Source: Brevipalpus yothersi (lineage: Eukaryota; Arthropoda; Arachnida; Trombidiformes; Tenuipalpidae). From it: a DNA stretch of 64,000 nt. The notes under the pieces were generated by a model. That model was given only the letters and a program-made list of their open reading frames with translations, did no database searches and was not told the DNA's origin. Position 1 is the stretch's first letter; every line of letters starts with the position of its first letter. This document shows, piece after piece, positions 1 to 14,082 of this stretch. Both the position numbers and the translations under genes were made by a program. The stretch lies in assembly GCA_003956705.1 (NCBI GenBank), contig QZCP01000079.1, positions 193,090-257,089 of the forward strand, read 5' to 3'.

Positions 1-3000
1 AAAATATTCATCATATGCAAGATTAAAGATGTACTCAAAATTGGTATAGTATATATGTATGTATGTGTGTTATTGGGAATTGTTTTCTTGTTGCTTTTTG
101 CTTCTGTTGAACACAAGTGTATGTGTTCTCAAAGAGTTATGATAATGATAATGATTAAGTCTCGAGATTGATCAATTATTAGTCTCAAATCTCATCCTCA
201 AGTTTCAGACTCTCATTCGAATTTTGAATCTCATAATCAAAAGTATTTGACAAGCATCAAATCAGCTGTTAAGAGATGAAAAGTTGAGAAAAGTTTTCCA
301 CATCTCTTAAAAGAGTTGAAATGTTTTGAATCGTTCAAACGAAAATCGTTTTTTCCACCAGCTGTGAACGATTAAAGAACGAAAGAGAAATGCAATGTTG
401 AAATGTTGCCGAATGCATCAGAAGTGAAGATGCCAATATAATAGCCATGACGGAAGGACTCATTTGTACCAATCGAAAAAAGAACATGAACATTTACTTT
501 GTTTCGAAGAGGAAGCTGAAATAAATGGACACACAAATTTGACTATGATCTTTAAGCCACTGTCATCATGAGAGAAGTGAGGAGAAGAATTATCTCATCG
601 ATTGAAGACTTTTCACGGACTTTTTCTCCCATTATTCAGATAAATATATTTATATACATCTTTCATATACAGTCTTGATTGAACAATTTTTTGGGATGCA
701 CAGGAAAAGAAGGACACACAATAAAGATTTAAAGAGAAGGAGAGAAAGTGCTTGTCTGGATGCGGATTTCCTGGCTAATTCAGTCGATCTTTCTCCTCTC
801 ATACACACATACAGCACTCTAATCATCATCCATTTTTCAAGCCCATATCGATGATGCTGAGGATGACAAAGTGCCTCCTTGTCGACTTGAGGCCATCAGT
901 TGTGTGCACATTTTTCTTGCATAATATTTGAAAAAATTGTGGACCTTCTAGCTCTTTTTTTCAATCGCTTGATGATGCCTCTTTTCAAAACACTTGATCA
1001 TCTGTTTGAACATATTATTTTTGCTTATTCAAACACACAAGAGCCCATCTCTCTCTCTCTCTCTCTTTCATCATATCGATTGAGCTAAAATCTTCTTATT
1101 TCTCTCAAGCAGCAGCTAATTGGTATCAACTTGACCTATAAATATGAGTACTTCTTATTCTTCACTTTTATATCATTCTGATGCATGATATTCAGTCGAT
1201 AGGTGATTATAGTGAGTCAAAAAGTGGTCATAAAAATCTTCTCTTTCTCCTTCCATCTCACAGCCCATTTGCAAGTGGCCTGATCTAAGCATCCAATTGA
1301 TGTATTATAGTATTATAGTAGACAAGAGGAGTGGATTCCAGAAGTGAAAGTGTATGTGTGTGTAATAGCTAATGTTTATGCACGGGTTGACCATGCGACA
1401 AGTGTAAGCTTTCATGATAATATTCATGATAATCTCCTTGAGTGATGAAGAGATGGAGATAGAGATAGAAAGCCAATGAGCCACCGATCATTATTACGCT
1501 ATCTTTTTTGAAATAGAGAATTCCATTCAAATTTATATATCCATTTCAATTATGCACACATATTTATAAACACATATATATACAATTCTTTTGAGCTGCC
1601 AACCTCTCCCACTCTATATACACTATCTCACTATATTTATTAAATCTTATTGTAGCCCACGCACAAGCCAGTAGCCAGAGCGAGAATGCTAATAGAAAAA
1701 TTGTACATGAATGAGATTATAAATGTCTTAATGATCATTTTATTCCACTGTGGATATGTATTATTATGATTACTTTTGATAATGTTGTTGTTGTTGTTGT
1801 TTTTTCAACACTCAACCGGTGGTCTTGATGAGCAAGTAGATTGAATGATTCTCCTTGTTACTGTAGTCCCGTTAGGAAATGTCCTATTCCAGTGATCGAT
1901 CAAGAGAGAGTAAATTCTTTTTGCTCTCTTCGAGCAACATCATTTTATAAGTCTAATGGATTGCAGTTTGAGCATCTTTCGTCTCATGGTAATAGTGAAA
2001 AAAAGAAAAGAAGGGAAAAAGAGAGAGAGAGAGAAATTTAATTGAAAATTAGACGAATTGGTAAATTACTTCATTTTAATAAGGACATGTAAAGCCGGAA
2101 ATGGAATCAAAATATATTTATGCAAAATAAGATTGTGTGTGTGTGTATAGTTAAATGGTCATCCAATTCACCCAAAGAATAACTGTGTGTGTGTGTTAGA
2201 GGTAAAAGATGAGTTGACGAATAGCTTCGATTAAATATTTAAAAAAATGCATCGCTTGATACATGGTCGTTCACAAATCACGTTCATTTGAATTATTCGT
2301 TTGAAAAATAAATGGCCAATATTGTCATCATTATCATTGCATGATTGGGATAAAAGATAAGAATAATAAGAGAAAAAGGATAAGAATATGAAGATGAGGC
2401 ACATACATACACACCATACCAACTGATATGGTGAAAAATAATTTCAACAATTTCCTCATTCAATCGGTGTAAGCATGAATTGCCTGCGGATAAAGAATAT
2501 ACTATTTTGTGTATATGTGTGTATGTAGTTGAAATAAGTGAAAAGTGAAAAATAAGTGGCCTGAGTTTGGACACTGTAATTCTCACTATCATTCCATTGG
2601 ATCAAGGAATTAAGATGAACTGGAGAGATATTCATATTTCCTCTCTCTCTTTCTCTTAAATCAAGGTATGCATAATAGAAGAATGATGATAAAACGACAT
2701 TCTGTTAGATAAATTCATTCATTGGCACACTTAATTCTATCTGGTTAAAGGACACACACATACACACTCATAACAAGCATAAAAGAATCATTTTTTCACT
2801 CCTCTTGTTTTCACTTTCTTAACTAATATCAACGGCTTTCGTAACGCTTAACGCTTAGCTTGGACACGATGGCAAAAGAATATAATAAAATATTATCCAC
2901 TTTTGAGAGAGAGAGAGAGAGAAAGAAAGCTAATCAGCACGATTTGAATTTTGTGTACCATGACCCTTGGAATTAGCAATCACACATTCTTTTATACATT

Positions 3001-4114
3001 CTTTATGAGATAGATTTTGTATTTCATTTTCTCACATCTTTGAGACATCTTTTCCGATTCTCTCATCTCTCATCTCTCTCCTCTCTAAATGAGAGTGTAC
3101 ACCTTAAGTCTGGACAAGCTTCATACGAGAGAGAGAACACGATTCTCACTTATTCCCTCGCAAAATGATGATGATAACCAAATTTCGTCGGACGCGATCA
3201 CCATATCAGCCTATTACAACGCATGATGATATGATGATGCTATTTAGTATATATATATTGAAGACCGGAAGATTTGATTGTATTGTATTCCTGTTTCCAC
3301 ACTCATTTTTCGGTTAACAATGAACAAGCAGGACATGGAATACATACACTCGCCCGGTGTGAGCACGCGGTAGCGAATTTTGAATCCCAGCATCATCATC
3401 AGCCAAATAATGTGAAGAAAAGGATAAAGAATTTTGATATATAAATGACTGATAAAAAGATAGAGAGAGAAAGGCTATCAGCTTGATTTTAGAAAAGCGG
3501 ATTGATGGCACAAGGTGGTGTCAAATTGTGTCAACACCCTGAGGAAAAGTGATTACATTTTAAATCTATCATCGATGGGTGCAAACTGCGTGTGTGTGTG
3601 TGTGTGTTCAATACCTATTTGATGTGAAGCTTGTTATTGTGTAAAATCATTATGTTGAAGAATATGTGTAAGAATTTGTGAAAGAGAAAGTTGTATCTGA
3701 TCATGGCCCGGTGAGAAAGGAAGATGGACAACATTTAACTGGATCTTCGGATCTTGGGGTCATAAAAAAATTTTTTCACCACCTTTCTCAACTCACTCAC
3801 ATATACACATACACACACACACTATTGCACATCATTCACTCATCTATCTTCTCATGATTCACACTTGTCGACATAATACAATCGTATTCTTCTTCACTCC
3901 ACTATTTTAGCTCAGATAAAAATACTACAATACCTGTACATGTGTATGTGTGTATGCATGTATGTATGTATGTATGTATGTGTATACATCACCACACCTG
4001 TAGGACAGAGTAAGATTTGGCAAAAAGAAAGGAGAAGAAGAAGAAGAAGAAGCAAGATGAGGAAAACGTCAAACACTCATCAAGAAAATTTTACTTGATG
4101 GTACTGATCATCCA

Positions 4115-4116
<2 letters not shown>

Positions 4117-4172
<56 letters not shown>
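4117..4172. repeat. (GA)n microsatellite
   Basis: An essentially uninterrupted GA dinucleotide run of about 56 bases in intergenic DNA. It produces an artefactual arginine-glutamate open frame. Confidence 0.95.
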
Positions 4173-4176
<4 letters not shown>

Positions 4177-5452
4177 CTCTCAACACGATAGCGGTCCGAT
4201 GATTTGGAATCCGGTAAGCCGAACACGATAACTGACCGTCATTCGGATGAGCCTCTCATCATTTTCTCTCTCTTCCTCTCTCTTTTCTTCTTCTTCTCTC
4301 TTCTTCTTCTTCTCTCTTCTTCTTCTTCTCTCTTCTTCTCTCTCTTTTCTTGATTCATGCTTTGGAATTGGTCAAAATTTGCTGGATGATCAATCATTTG
4401 GCAACTGGTAATATCATCTTATATCTACAATAATGGAAAGAGAGGGAGAGAGAAATTTTGTCATGTCTAGTTGACTTTCATATAATTTGACTCGTGTATG
4501 TACACTTATTGTGATCATGCTTCAGACATTATCATAAGCGTCGCAAGATATGAATTTATTTGAATTTAGTGAGATATTCGTGATGATCTGAGTAAGGGAG
4601 AGACTGTGTGTTCTTGAATATATCCCGACTAATTGAATTAAGTTTAGTGAATTATAATGATCACAATGTGCCATAATATTTTGACACTCTATTGGAAAGT
4701 GGATAAGGAAGAAATAAATTTTCTTATTTAAATTGGATTCCCGAAATTCGGGTGAAAAATGAGAGAGAGAGAAAAAACCTGATAAATTTAAAAATTCAAA
4801 AAATTCGATCAGTTTTCAGGAAAAGAAGGGAAGAACGGATCAGACGAATGTCCAAGATTATGAATGAAGACAACGATTGATAAACACAATTAATGCATGT
4901 ATAATGATAATGATAGAGTAAATCAATTCTGATTTAAATCATGCAACAATCTTCATATCACGAATACATCTGGCTAAGAGAACATCTTTTCTCTCTCTCT
5001 CTCTCTTACTTTACCTTGTACCGTGCATACGTTCCAGATGAATACTTTATGGTTATCATCTTGATTTTTGGCATATTTGATCGAGTGTTCACCGGAAGAC
5101 ACGAAATAAAATTTGATTGAAGTGAACAAATTTCTCATTTTGTCACCAACACCGATCATGTAGTTCCAATTCTTTCCATCCAGTATAGTTCCTGATCATA
5201 GGCATCGAAAGTGTAATTATTTCTCAACTTTATCTTCTCATATATTGCCAAGAAAAATGGACTATAACATATCTGATTCAATTAGATGTGATTATCTATT
5301 TTCTCTTCGATTTTCTGATACAACCCCAAAATCTGGAAGATTTTTCATTTGTTCTCTCATCAGGATTTCATATGATCCATGTTGTTGACTTGGCTCTCCC
5401 CTGTTGATAGCATTTATCGATAGATGGGAAAAATGTATATACTAAAGAACAC

Positions 5453-5455
<3 letters not shown>

Positions 5456-5525
<70 letters not shown>
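5456..5525. repeat. (GA)n microsatellite
   Basis: A pure GA run of about 70 bases, one of the longest in the window, in intergenic DNA. Confidence 0.95.
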
Positions 5526-5527
<2 letters not shown>

Positions 5528-6803
5528 AATATTCCGGATTGCCAGAAGAGCTAAAAAATGAACTTACTTGGCCCACCACCACCACAATCAAGCCTCATGA
5601 ATTGTTAAGCATAAGAGTTGGGAGACGTGATGGGCAAACTTCTCTAATGTGGTGAAAGTGATGCGGAAGCTGTGAGAAGTGGAAGTACATGGAGAGAGGG
5701 CAAAGAGAAAGGGATAAAGATTGGAAAAGAAAGTAACGTGATGCAAGAGCAAGCATCGGTAATCTCTGTGAGTTGTACAGGTAACATATATTCTGATTCT
5801 GATTCTTGGTGTGAGATAATAGGAGCCCAATTCAAGCGACGTGCCATTCTGAGGTGAGCTTCCGTTTTCAATCTTCCTGTCAGCTAGAGAAAGAGAGCAA
5901 GAGAGGAAGAGAGAAAGAGAGAAAGAAATGGAAGTAGGAAAAAGCATGAAAGAGAGGAGAAAGAGATGGAAAAGTGGAAGATTTGCCATTATTTTGTTGG
6001 CCAATTGCACTTATAAATATATCATATGATGCATTATTTAGACTAATAATGAGCACGAAATCTAATTTTGCGGTCAATCGGAAAACAAGACAATCCCTTG
6101 AATGTGTTTTTCTGTACATATACATGTGAGTGTGTGTGTGTGCATGTATCAGGTAAGATGGAGCGATAAAACATGGAGAGAGAGAGGAAAGAAAATTCAA
6201 TTGGATTAAAATAATGGTTACTCGATGGTAATAGATGTAGCAGTAGCATCAGAAGCAGTAGTTGTAGTAGTAGTAGTAGGCGATGGCCTCAGCAAGTTGA
6301 GGAGTTTTTGGGCTCACAAAATAATATGTGTATATATATAAATTTTCGAAAAAATTCAGAGCTCAAAAGAAAGGGGTCGTCATGCCGAATTTATTATACT
6401 TTATACTTGATACTAAGGAATCGGAAATATATATACATTGGAAAACGGGTCATCCAAAAAACAGTCTCAATTGGACAAAAGGATCGATCCAAATTGGAAA
6501 TATCATCATGAATTACATCTCTTTCTCTCTCACACACACATCTTACTTTCATCTTCTTCTCTTAACTTTTCATCTTTCATTTTCTTCTTCTCTCCCATTT
6601 TTTTTCATCTCCTTCCATACCTATTCGCCACTTGATTCTCAATTCATCGATCATCAATATCCGCTCCTCATCCGCCTCATTTTCATACATTCTTCTTATT
6701 ATTCTTTTTTGATTTCATCTCTTTTTTTCGGAAAAGGAAAAATTTTAATACAACCTCCATCCCAATGTGAGACTCTTTTTTCATTATTGTTGGATTGAGA
6801 AAA

Positions 6804-6806
<3 letters not shown>

Positions 6807-6844
<38 letters not shown>
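6807..6844. repeat. (CT)n microsatellite
   Basis: A CT run of about 38 bases directly following a pyrimidine-rich stretch. Confidence 0.9.
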
Positions 6845-6849
<5 letters not shown>

Positions 6850-7125
6850 ATCCTCATCTTCATCGTCTACATCATCATCATCTGATGATGATACAACACC
6901 TTTCCATCAGCACTGAAAATAAAGTGATTCCGTTATAAAACAAAAATTCTCACAGTATGGTTGAAAATGAAAAAAACTTGAACATGATTGGCTCTAATCT
7001 TCATAAACTTTCTCTCTCCATGAAACAATTCATATTACCTTATAACTTTGGTTGAAGAAGATCAAATAATGGAAACAAACCAGATGCTAAATGATGGCAA
7101 AATAATGAGAAACTGATTAAGTTCT

Positions 7126-7158
<33 letters not shown>

Positions 7159-7885
7159 CCTTAAAGCTTAAGCTGTACGAGGCCCGGTCAGGCATGAAGT
7201 TGGCAATATTAAGATTAAATGATGAAGAAATATTATACTAATTTATTCGCTCACACTTTATAAGTTTTCAAGTTTTAAGGAAACAAAGAAGAGCACGAAT
7301 ATGGATGGACAGTATTGTATGGCTCTTTATGCTCATATACTTATGCTAGCCTTGATTTGTTCAAATTAATGCACGAACTTTTGCCATCAATTGAGGGAAG
7401 AGAGAGAGAAAGAGAGAGAGAGAATTCCAAGAATCTCCTGTTGATTTGGTGCAAGTGAAATTTGTTGATGGAGAGAAGGAAAAAGATAGAGATGAGTAAA
7501 GTTTTAATTCCATCATTGCACTCACAAATTCCATGATATGTGAAATATTTTCTAAAAAATAAATGTATATATATAAATTCACAAAATGACGGTGTCAGCT
7601 GATCAGCAATTTAAGATCTTCCCAATTGTAGGGGTAAGCATGAGAAAAGAGAGAGAGAGAAGTATATTTGAAATTCAAATCTGTCTGGAACCCAATGAAT
7701 TAGTCTGATAGGCATATGATTGCCAATACATGTAAACAAGCGGAAAACAAGCGGGAATGAGGGTTAAACAATCGATCGCTTGTTTTAGGATGAACCCAAG
7801 ATCTCTCCTTTGAATTGTAAATTTTTCTTCAACATTTTTTATGGAAAACCTCGAGTGGCTATAGTGTAAAAAGTGGTTACTTTTG

Positions 7886-7889
<4 letters not shown>

Positions 7890-7927
<38 letters not shown>
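7890..7927. repeat. (GA)n microsatellite
   Basis: A GA run of about 38 bases, followed by ATG/ATGATG trinucleotides. Confidence 0.9.
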
Positions 7928-7932
<5 letters not shown>

Positions 7933-8450
7933 GATGACGATCTCAAGTGATAAAAATGTAACAAAAATAGGATTTCAGCACCTCTCTATTCCCATCTTCA
8001 TTCGAAACACTTTTCAATTTTAACTAAATTCTATTACAATACAATCAATTGCATGAAGAATCGATGTGAAGGGATGGCAAAAAAATTCATGACCACAAAT
8101 AAACAAAACTGACCCATTCCATTGAATGAGCTCACGGTGGCTGCTCCAGAATCATATTATTATCCATATTAAAAATCTGTAAATACTCAAAATCAAATTC
8201 TGATATCCTACCATGCTATTCATTGGGGTAACTGTTGTTTTTATCGATTTTAGAATGCACTCTTCGACTTTCTGATTCATCCAGCCCGATACATACATCA
8301 TCACCAATCTCAACTTCCAGCTTTGTCATTCTTATTCTCCACCTCTTCCTCCTCCCCTGAAGAGAGAAGACACTTTCATCTCATCTCATCTTTTCTTCAC
8401 TTTCTCTCTCTCTCACTTTTAAATCCACCTCCTTCTTTGTTTTCCTTCCC

Positions 8451-8454
<4 letters not shown>

Positions 8455-8509
<55 letters not shown>
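8455..8509. repeat. (CT)n microsatellite next to a CGTA repeat
   Basis: A CT run of about 55 bases. It is followed at about 8528-8548 by a short tandem palindromic CGTA repeat (five units), which is unusual in this AT-rich sequence. Confidence 0.9.
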
Positions 8510-8512
<3 letters not shown>

Positions 8513-9509
8513 TTCGTTAGTACGTTGAAACGTACGTACGTACGTACGAAGGTTCGTTGTGGCTTGAATTTTTTTTCTCTCCCGCCAAAATCACTTGGGT
8601 CACTTTTGGTAAGCCGTTTTCTGCAATTCTCCTTTTTACTTGACTCTTCTTCGTTTCGTTCGGACGACCTCAAAAGCATCCTCTTAAAAATGAGAGAGCA
8701 TCTTGTATCCTCCTTTCACTTTCATGATACTTTCTCGTCTCACATTTTCAACAAGTGAGAGTGGATGAGAGAAAGTAAGAAAGAGAGAGAGACAGAAATT
8801 TTTCAAGCATTTTATCATTCGTTTCCCATCGTATTAGAACTTTTTTTCCATTTCGAATCGCAGTATTGCTTCACTTGGATATTTTTCTTCTTCTTCATCA
8901 TCTTCTTCTACTTATTTTTCTTATTCATTGCGATTGAAGTTGATTTTTTTTCTTCTTTTTTTGGGGAAAAATTTTCCATATCATACAAAAACTTCCAAGA
9001 AAGTTGCTTGACAATTATTTCAGTGATCATCAATTCGTGTCCACTTAAAGTTTAACAATTTGCTTTAATCGAAATCTTATTTTAATAAATACCTTAGTGC
9101 CACCATTTAATCAGCCACAATCGTATCGTGTCCACGAGCTGATTGGAAAAAGATTATCATTCGAAAAGAGAGTGGACAATGAATACATGGGATGGATATT
9201 GATGACCAGTGAAAATTTTATCCATAGTGTTGAGTTTCTAGTGATTTCATATCGACATACACTGAGGATCTACTTTGATCTAGATTAGTGAAAGTGTTTA
9301 TAATTGACTTAATTTTCATCATAATTGGATTGATTCAAAGTCTTGTGATAGACTTACCTAGTGAACGATGATTTTTCCATCCAATTCTTATTGATCACCA
9401 TTGATTGTCTATATCTGGTGGATTCCATAGTGCCTTCCAATTAGTGATCAATATTCCATCCAATTAAGACTGATTTTTCAATTAAAACTGTACATTACCT
9501 TTATGGATA

Positions 9510-12500
9510 ATGAATCTCTCGGTAAGATGGAAATTTTTTTCTCGTTTGTGGAAATATCTAGGAATTTTTTCCCTAAGAGTGAAAGTTTCCATGTAACTGG
9601 AAATTCATCAGATGAGTTCACCAGGCAAAAGAGGACACTAGGAGTTCAGAGTATATACGTGTGGGTGTTCTTGTGATTCAACTTTCGAAATTCTTTACGA
9701 ATCTGCTGAAGAATTCTTCTACTTTGCCGATGATATTTCATGAATGAATTTATTCGAATAATATATATATATATATTCAAATCATGTATCGATTGCCCCT
9801 CGTGGTGAGATTAATGAAGCTGAAAATGAATGAATGAAAGAGTAATTCAGGAGCTTCCCTAAATTATGATGGATAATTTCATGCTAAATTTCACACTCTC
9901 AATTGAAATTGTAGTGGTCAAAGATGGAAAGAAGTGAAAATAGATCCAATAATAGAGATTAGTCATGTTTCAAATGAATTATTTTTGAAAAATTGGAAAA
10001 CAAAAAGAATCATCATGATCATTTCCTTCTCTGTAGACATAACTAATAAACCTGATATTCATCTTTATTTCTCAAACATCCTTCTTTAGATATACCTTTT
10101 AGCATCGATTTCACTGTTTCTTCTGATTCCTGATCAAATCAACTGTGATAAAAATGATCAAAAGCATGTTATAGTCAAGGTAAGTGTCAAAAAAGTGCAT
10201 CATTTTACCATTAAAGTGGACCCATTTGTCCTGCTGATAGAAACAAAATCCGATATACTTAAGGAAAATATATTCCTATTAGCTGAGAGAACTTTTCACT
10301 TGAGAGAACCGAAAGTTTTCAAAAAGTTTCGTAGTTTTCAATAGTCGAACATTTTAAAGTTTTCAAGATTAACGAATTGATCTGATTTTTTCGGTTCCTA
10401 TAGTTAGAAAGGCAAATTTTGTTTACTTATTTGATTATCTTTAGATGTAAACTAATCATCCGATTTTCTCTCCAATTTTCTACCTGACTTATGAAACCAA
10501 TCGAAAAATGATGATACTCACAGCGAAGAGCTCGCGTAAATGTAAACGCTCCTGAATGGTGGAACGAATGGTGGTCAAAATATATTCGTGATGCTGTCGA
10601 TCCGACAGTCAGGCCACTTCTACCTGCTGGAAATAGTTTGGATTTAGATTATGTCCAGAGACCGGAAACGGATGAGGAATACGAAGTGGCCCAAAGACCA
10701 CTACCTCAACCCAGGCCAGCACCTAGACCAGCACCTAGGCCAACATTCCAGCCAGCACCACGACCAACATTCCAGCCAGGCCCACCAGCACCTCGACAAC
10801 CAGTGGTCATTCAGCCAAGACCAACACCTCGAAGACCCATCCAGGTAGTTGACCAGAACATTGATCGACCGGCACCAAGACAACCAATCCAGGTATTCCA
10901 ACGTCCTACACCGAGACCAGTATTCACTCAGGAACCAGATGAAGAGGAACCAGAGGAAGAGATCATCCCAAGACCCACACCTCGACCAGTTCCCAGGCCT
11001 ATCCAACCGAGACCGGTGCCAATTCAACCAGCACCTCGTCCAGCAGTCATCCTGCCACGACCAACAATTCGGCCAACAATCCCAAGTCAAGAGATCGATC
11101 AAGAGGAGCCTGAAGATGAGATTCCAATCGTAAGACCAAGTCCACCAGCACCTCGACCGACAGTCAGACCGATAACAAGACAGCCACCGGCAGTAATTAT
11201 TCCCTCTCGTCCAGCACCAATACCTCAGCGACCTGTGACCCGACAGCCGGCAGTGATCATTCCACGACCAACCATCAGGCCAACACAGCCAACTTTCGAT
11301 GAGGATGAAGAGGAACCGGAAGAAGAGGTGCCTGTTCCAGCTCCGCGACCTAGACCTATCCAGCCTGCACCTCAACCCATTAGACCCCGTCCACAACCAA
11401 TACCAACTCCCCAATTTGAAACTCAACGGCCTATTCCCTCACCAAGACCCCAAATAGTGACCCGACCTGTACCAGGATTCCAGGCTCGTCCACAACAACC
11501 GGCAACATTGGCCCCAAGACCAGCACCGGTGGCAACATTCAGACCTATTCCATCGAGACCTGCTCTCAGGCCAGCTCAACCAGTGGTAACTCTTGCTCCA
11601 CGTCCCGTTACACAGCCAGATTTTTCGACAAAATCTCGTCCACCAGTTCCTCGACCACGACCTTTGCCCACTTTCCAGCCAAGCCCAACTCCAACACTCC
11701 AACCGAGACCTGCCCCTAGTCCTCGTCCGTTACCTCCTATCCAAATTCAAACTCCTCGACCAACAGTACCACGACCTGTGGTCCCAGCACCCAGGCCAAC
11801 CTTAGCCCCGCGACCAATTGCCCCATCTCCCCAACCCCAACCTCAATTTCGGCCCCAACCTCAGCCCCAACCCCAGTTCAGACCACAACCAGTGGTAGTT
11901 GTGCCCGGTGTCAAAGGTCGCCAGCCTCGTCCAGTGCAACCAGAATTGCCTAGACCAACTTTCCGTCCACGACCACCTCCAGCCATAACTCGACTGCCCA
12001 TTCAACCAGATGAAGAGGAGCCCGATGAACCGGCACCATTGCCAGTTCGACCAGCACCTCAACCCACTCGACAGCCTGCTCTACAACCTCGACCACCCAT
12101 TCCAACACTGGCTCCTCGTCCACGTCCCACAGTACCACCGGTACCTCTCAGACCCCTTGAACCAGAAGATGAAGAGCCAGAGGATGAATTAGTTGTCCAA
12201 ACTCCTCGACCCACTTTGCCACCTCGTACTGTTCGACCAGTTGTGTTCACAACTGCTCGACCACCGGTCAAAGGAGGAACACGAGTTCAACCCACACTGC
12301 GGCCAGTGGTCACTTTCTCTCCACGACCTGTAACCATACAGCCTCGACCTGTGACCGTTCAGCCACGACCTCTAACTGTGCCACCACAGCCAGTGACAGT
12401 TCGTCCCCGGCCAATTCCAACCTCAAGACCATTGACCACAGATGGTCCAGATTATGAGGGTGAAGATGAAGCGCCAGTCACTCGGCCACCAGTTCGACCA

Positions 12501-13263
12501 ACTCTTCCACCACGAACTGTTCGCCCAATTACGATCACACAACGTCCACGACAGCCTGTAACAAGGCGACCGATCATTGAGCGGCCTACACCATCGGTAA
12601 TTGTTCCTGAGGATGATATTGATGAGGAAACGGAAGCACCAAGAATCATATCAACCACTCAGCCTCCTCCGGTCAAAGGGCGTCCAAGACCTCCGATAGG
12701 AACCCAAAGGCCTTTCCGACCTGTTCCAATAGCAACTCGAACACCAATTCAGAGGCCAACTTTTGCCCCTCAGCCTGTCCCGGTAGTTTCAGTTAGACCT
12801 ATTCCAACAATTGGTCCAGATTTTGATGAGGATGAAGATCTCGATGTGACCACTAGACCTACACTGAGACCAGCACCTCCAACTCGAGTTGTTGTTCCTC
12901 GTCCGGCTCCACCACGACCTCAGCCTCAGCCACGTCCAGTACCTATTCCAGTACAGACTCCACGACCAAGGTGAGATGATTAAAACGTATATGAGTTGCT
13001 GTTTATACTCGCCTGTTTATTATGATCAAAATTTTACATCATCTAATCATCTTTTTGTTCATACTTTGTAGACCTATTACCACTCTTGCCCCAGTTCAAG
13101 AGGATTTCGATGAGGAACCAGAAATAACAGAAGCTCCTCGCATTCAACGGCCACAACCACAACCTATTCAACCCAGGCCTCAGCCCGTTCAACCACGACC
13201 TATCCAGCCTCGACCTCAACCTCGTCCAGCACCTCTTCCTGTTCAAACTCCTCGACCTAGGTG

Positions 13264-13319
<56 letters not shown>

Positions 13320-14007
13320 AACCATAGATAGTGGTTTTTATGATTTCCGTTTAATCGTTAAACAAGTTGAGAGTGAAGAGTTTAGTGAGAATAGGACCAT
13401 TAAGAGAGGCGCTGATTAGGCAATGCATCAAAAGATAGAGTATAGATAGATAGAGGATGTAGAACAGCAATCTAACTGCTTCCAGTTTTTTTGAATGAAT
13501 TCTCTAGGGCCAGATATTCGTGTCTTCTGTTCACATTCTCTTGAAATGCTAGAAAACAGAAAAAATTCATGATCAGTTGAAATTATTAGGCATCCTGTGT
13601 CATATGATACCTGAAAACTTAGGAACTCATAATACAAGTTGATGAGGAGGTGAAGAGATGAGAGTTTTGAGTGATGAATTGGAATATCCAATAGGGCTAA
13701 AAGAGTCGGAACACTAATAAGCTAGCTGAACCATGCTATTGGAAAGCAAGGAACAAATTATCAAAAACTCGCCACAAATTATTCCAATATATCGATAGAG
13801 ACTGACGTCCATATCAGCTGTGAGACAAAACACTCAAATTCAGAATCCAACTCTTCCACGAGTCTTTTCAGAGCTGGCAAGCGTTTGCTTGGAAGAAGTG
13901 AAACATTTGTTGCAAGAGATGCTACGATTCGATGAAGATTTCGAATATTTTTGATCAGAGAATCAATGTATCTCTTGATCATGGAGAGAATGAAGCAAGT
14001 GAGGAGC

Positions 14008-14082
<75 letters not shown>

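Larger units (their letters stand above)
1..9509. other. Gene-poor region upstream of the Spätzle-like gene
   Basis: No open frame here has a recognisable domain or a convincing splice structure on either strand. The longest frames are translations of pyrimidine-rich or GA-rich DNA. The stretch holds many simple repeats: GT/CA runs, TCTTCT runs near 4.26-4.34 kb, and several long GA or CT tracts listed separately. It may contain 5' untranslated exons or control elements of the gene that begins at 9510, but nothing visible fixes them. Confidence 0.6.

Noticed and set aside
5588..6010. 140-codon minus-strand frame
   Set aside because: Low-complexity Leu/Ser/Phe translation of GA-rich DNA; no domain.
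6328..6798. 156-codon plus-strand frame
   Set aside because: Mostly Ser/Phe/Leu from TCT/CTT-rich DNA, without domain or conserved motif.
10701..11426. 241-codon minus-strand frame rich in Trp/Ser/Arg opposite the proline-rich exon
   Set aside because: It is the mirror of CCA/CGA/CCT codon repeats on the plus strand; Pro-Arg repeats leave the antisense frame open. Same for the minus-strand frames at 11439-12271.
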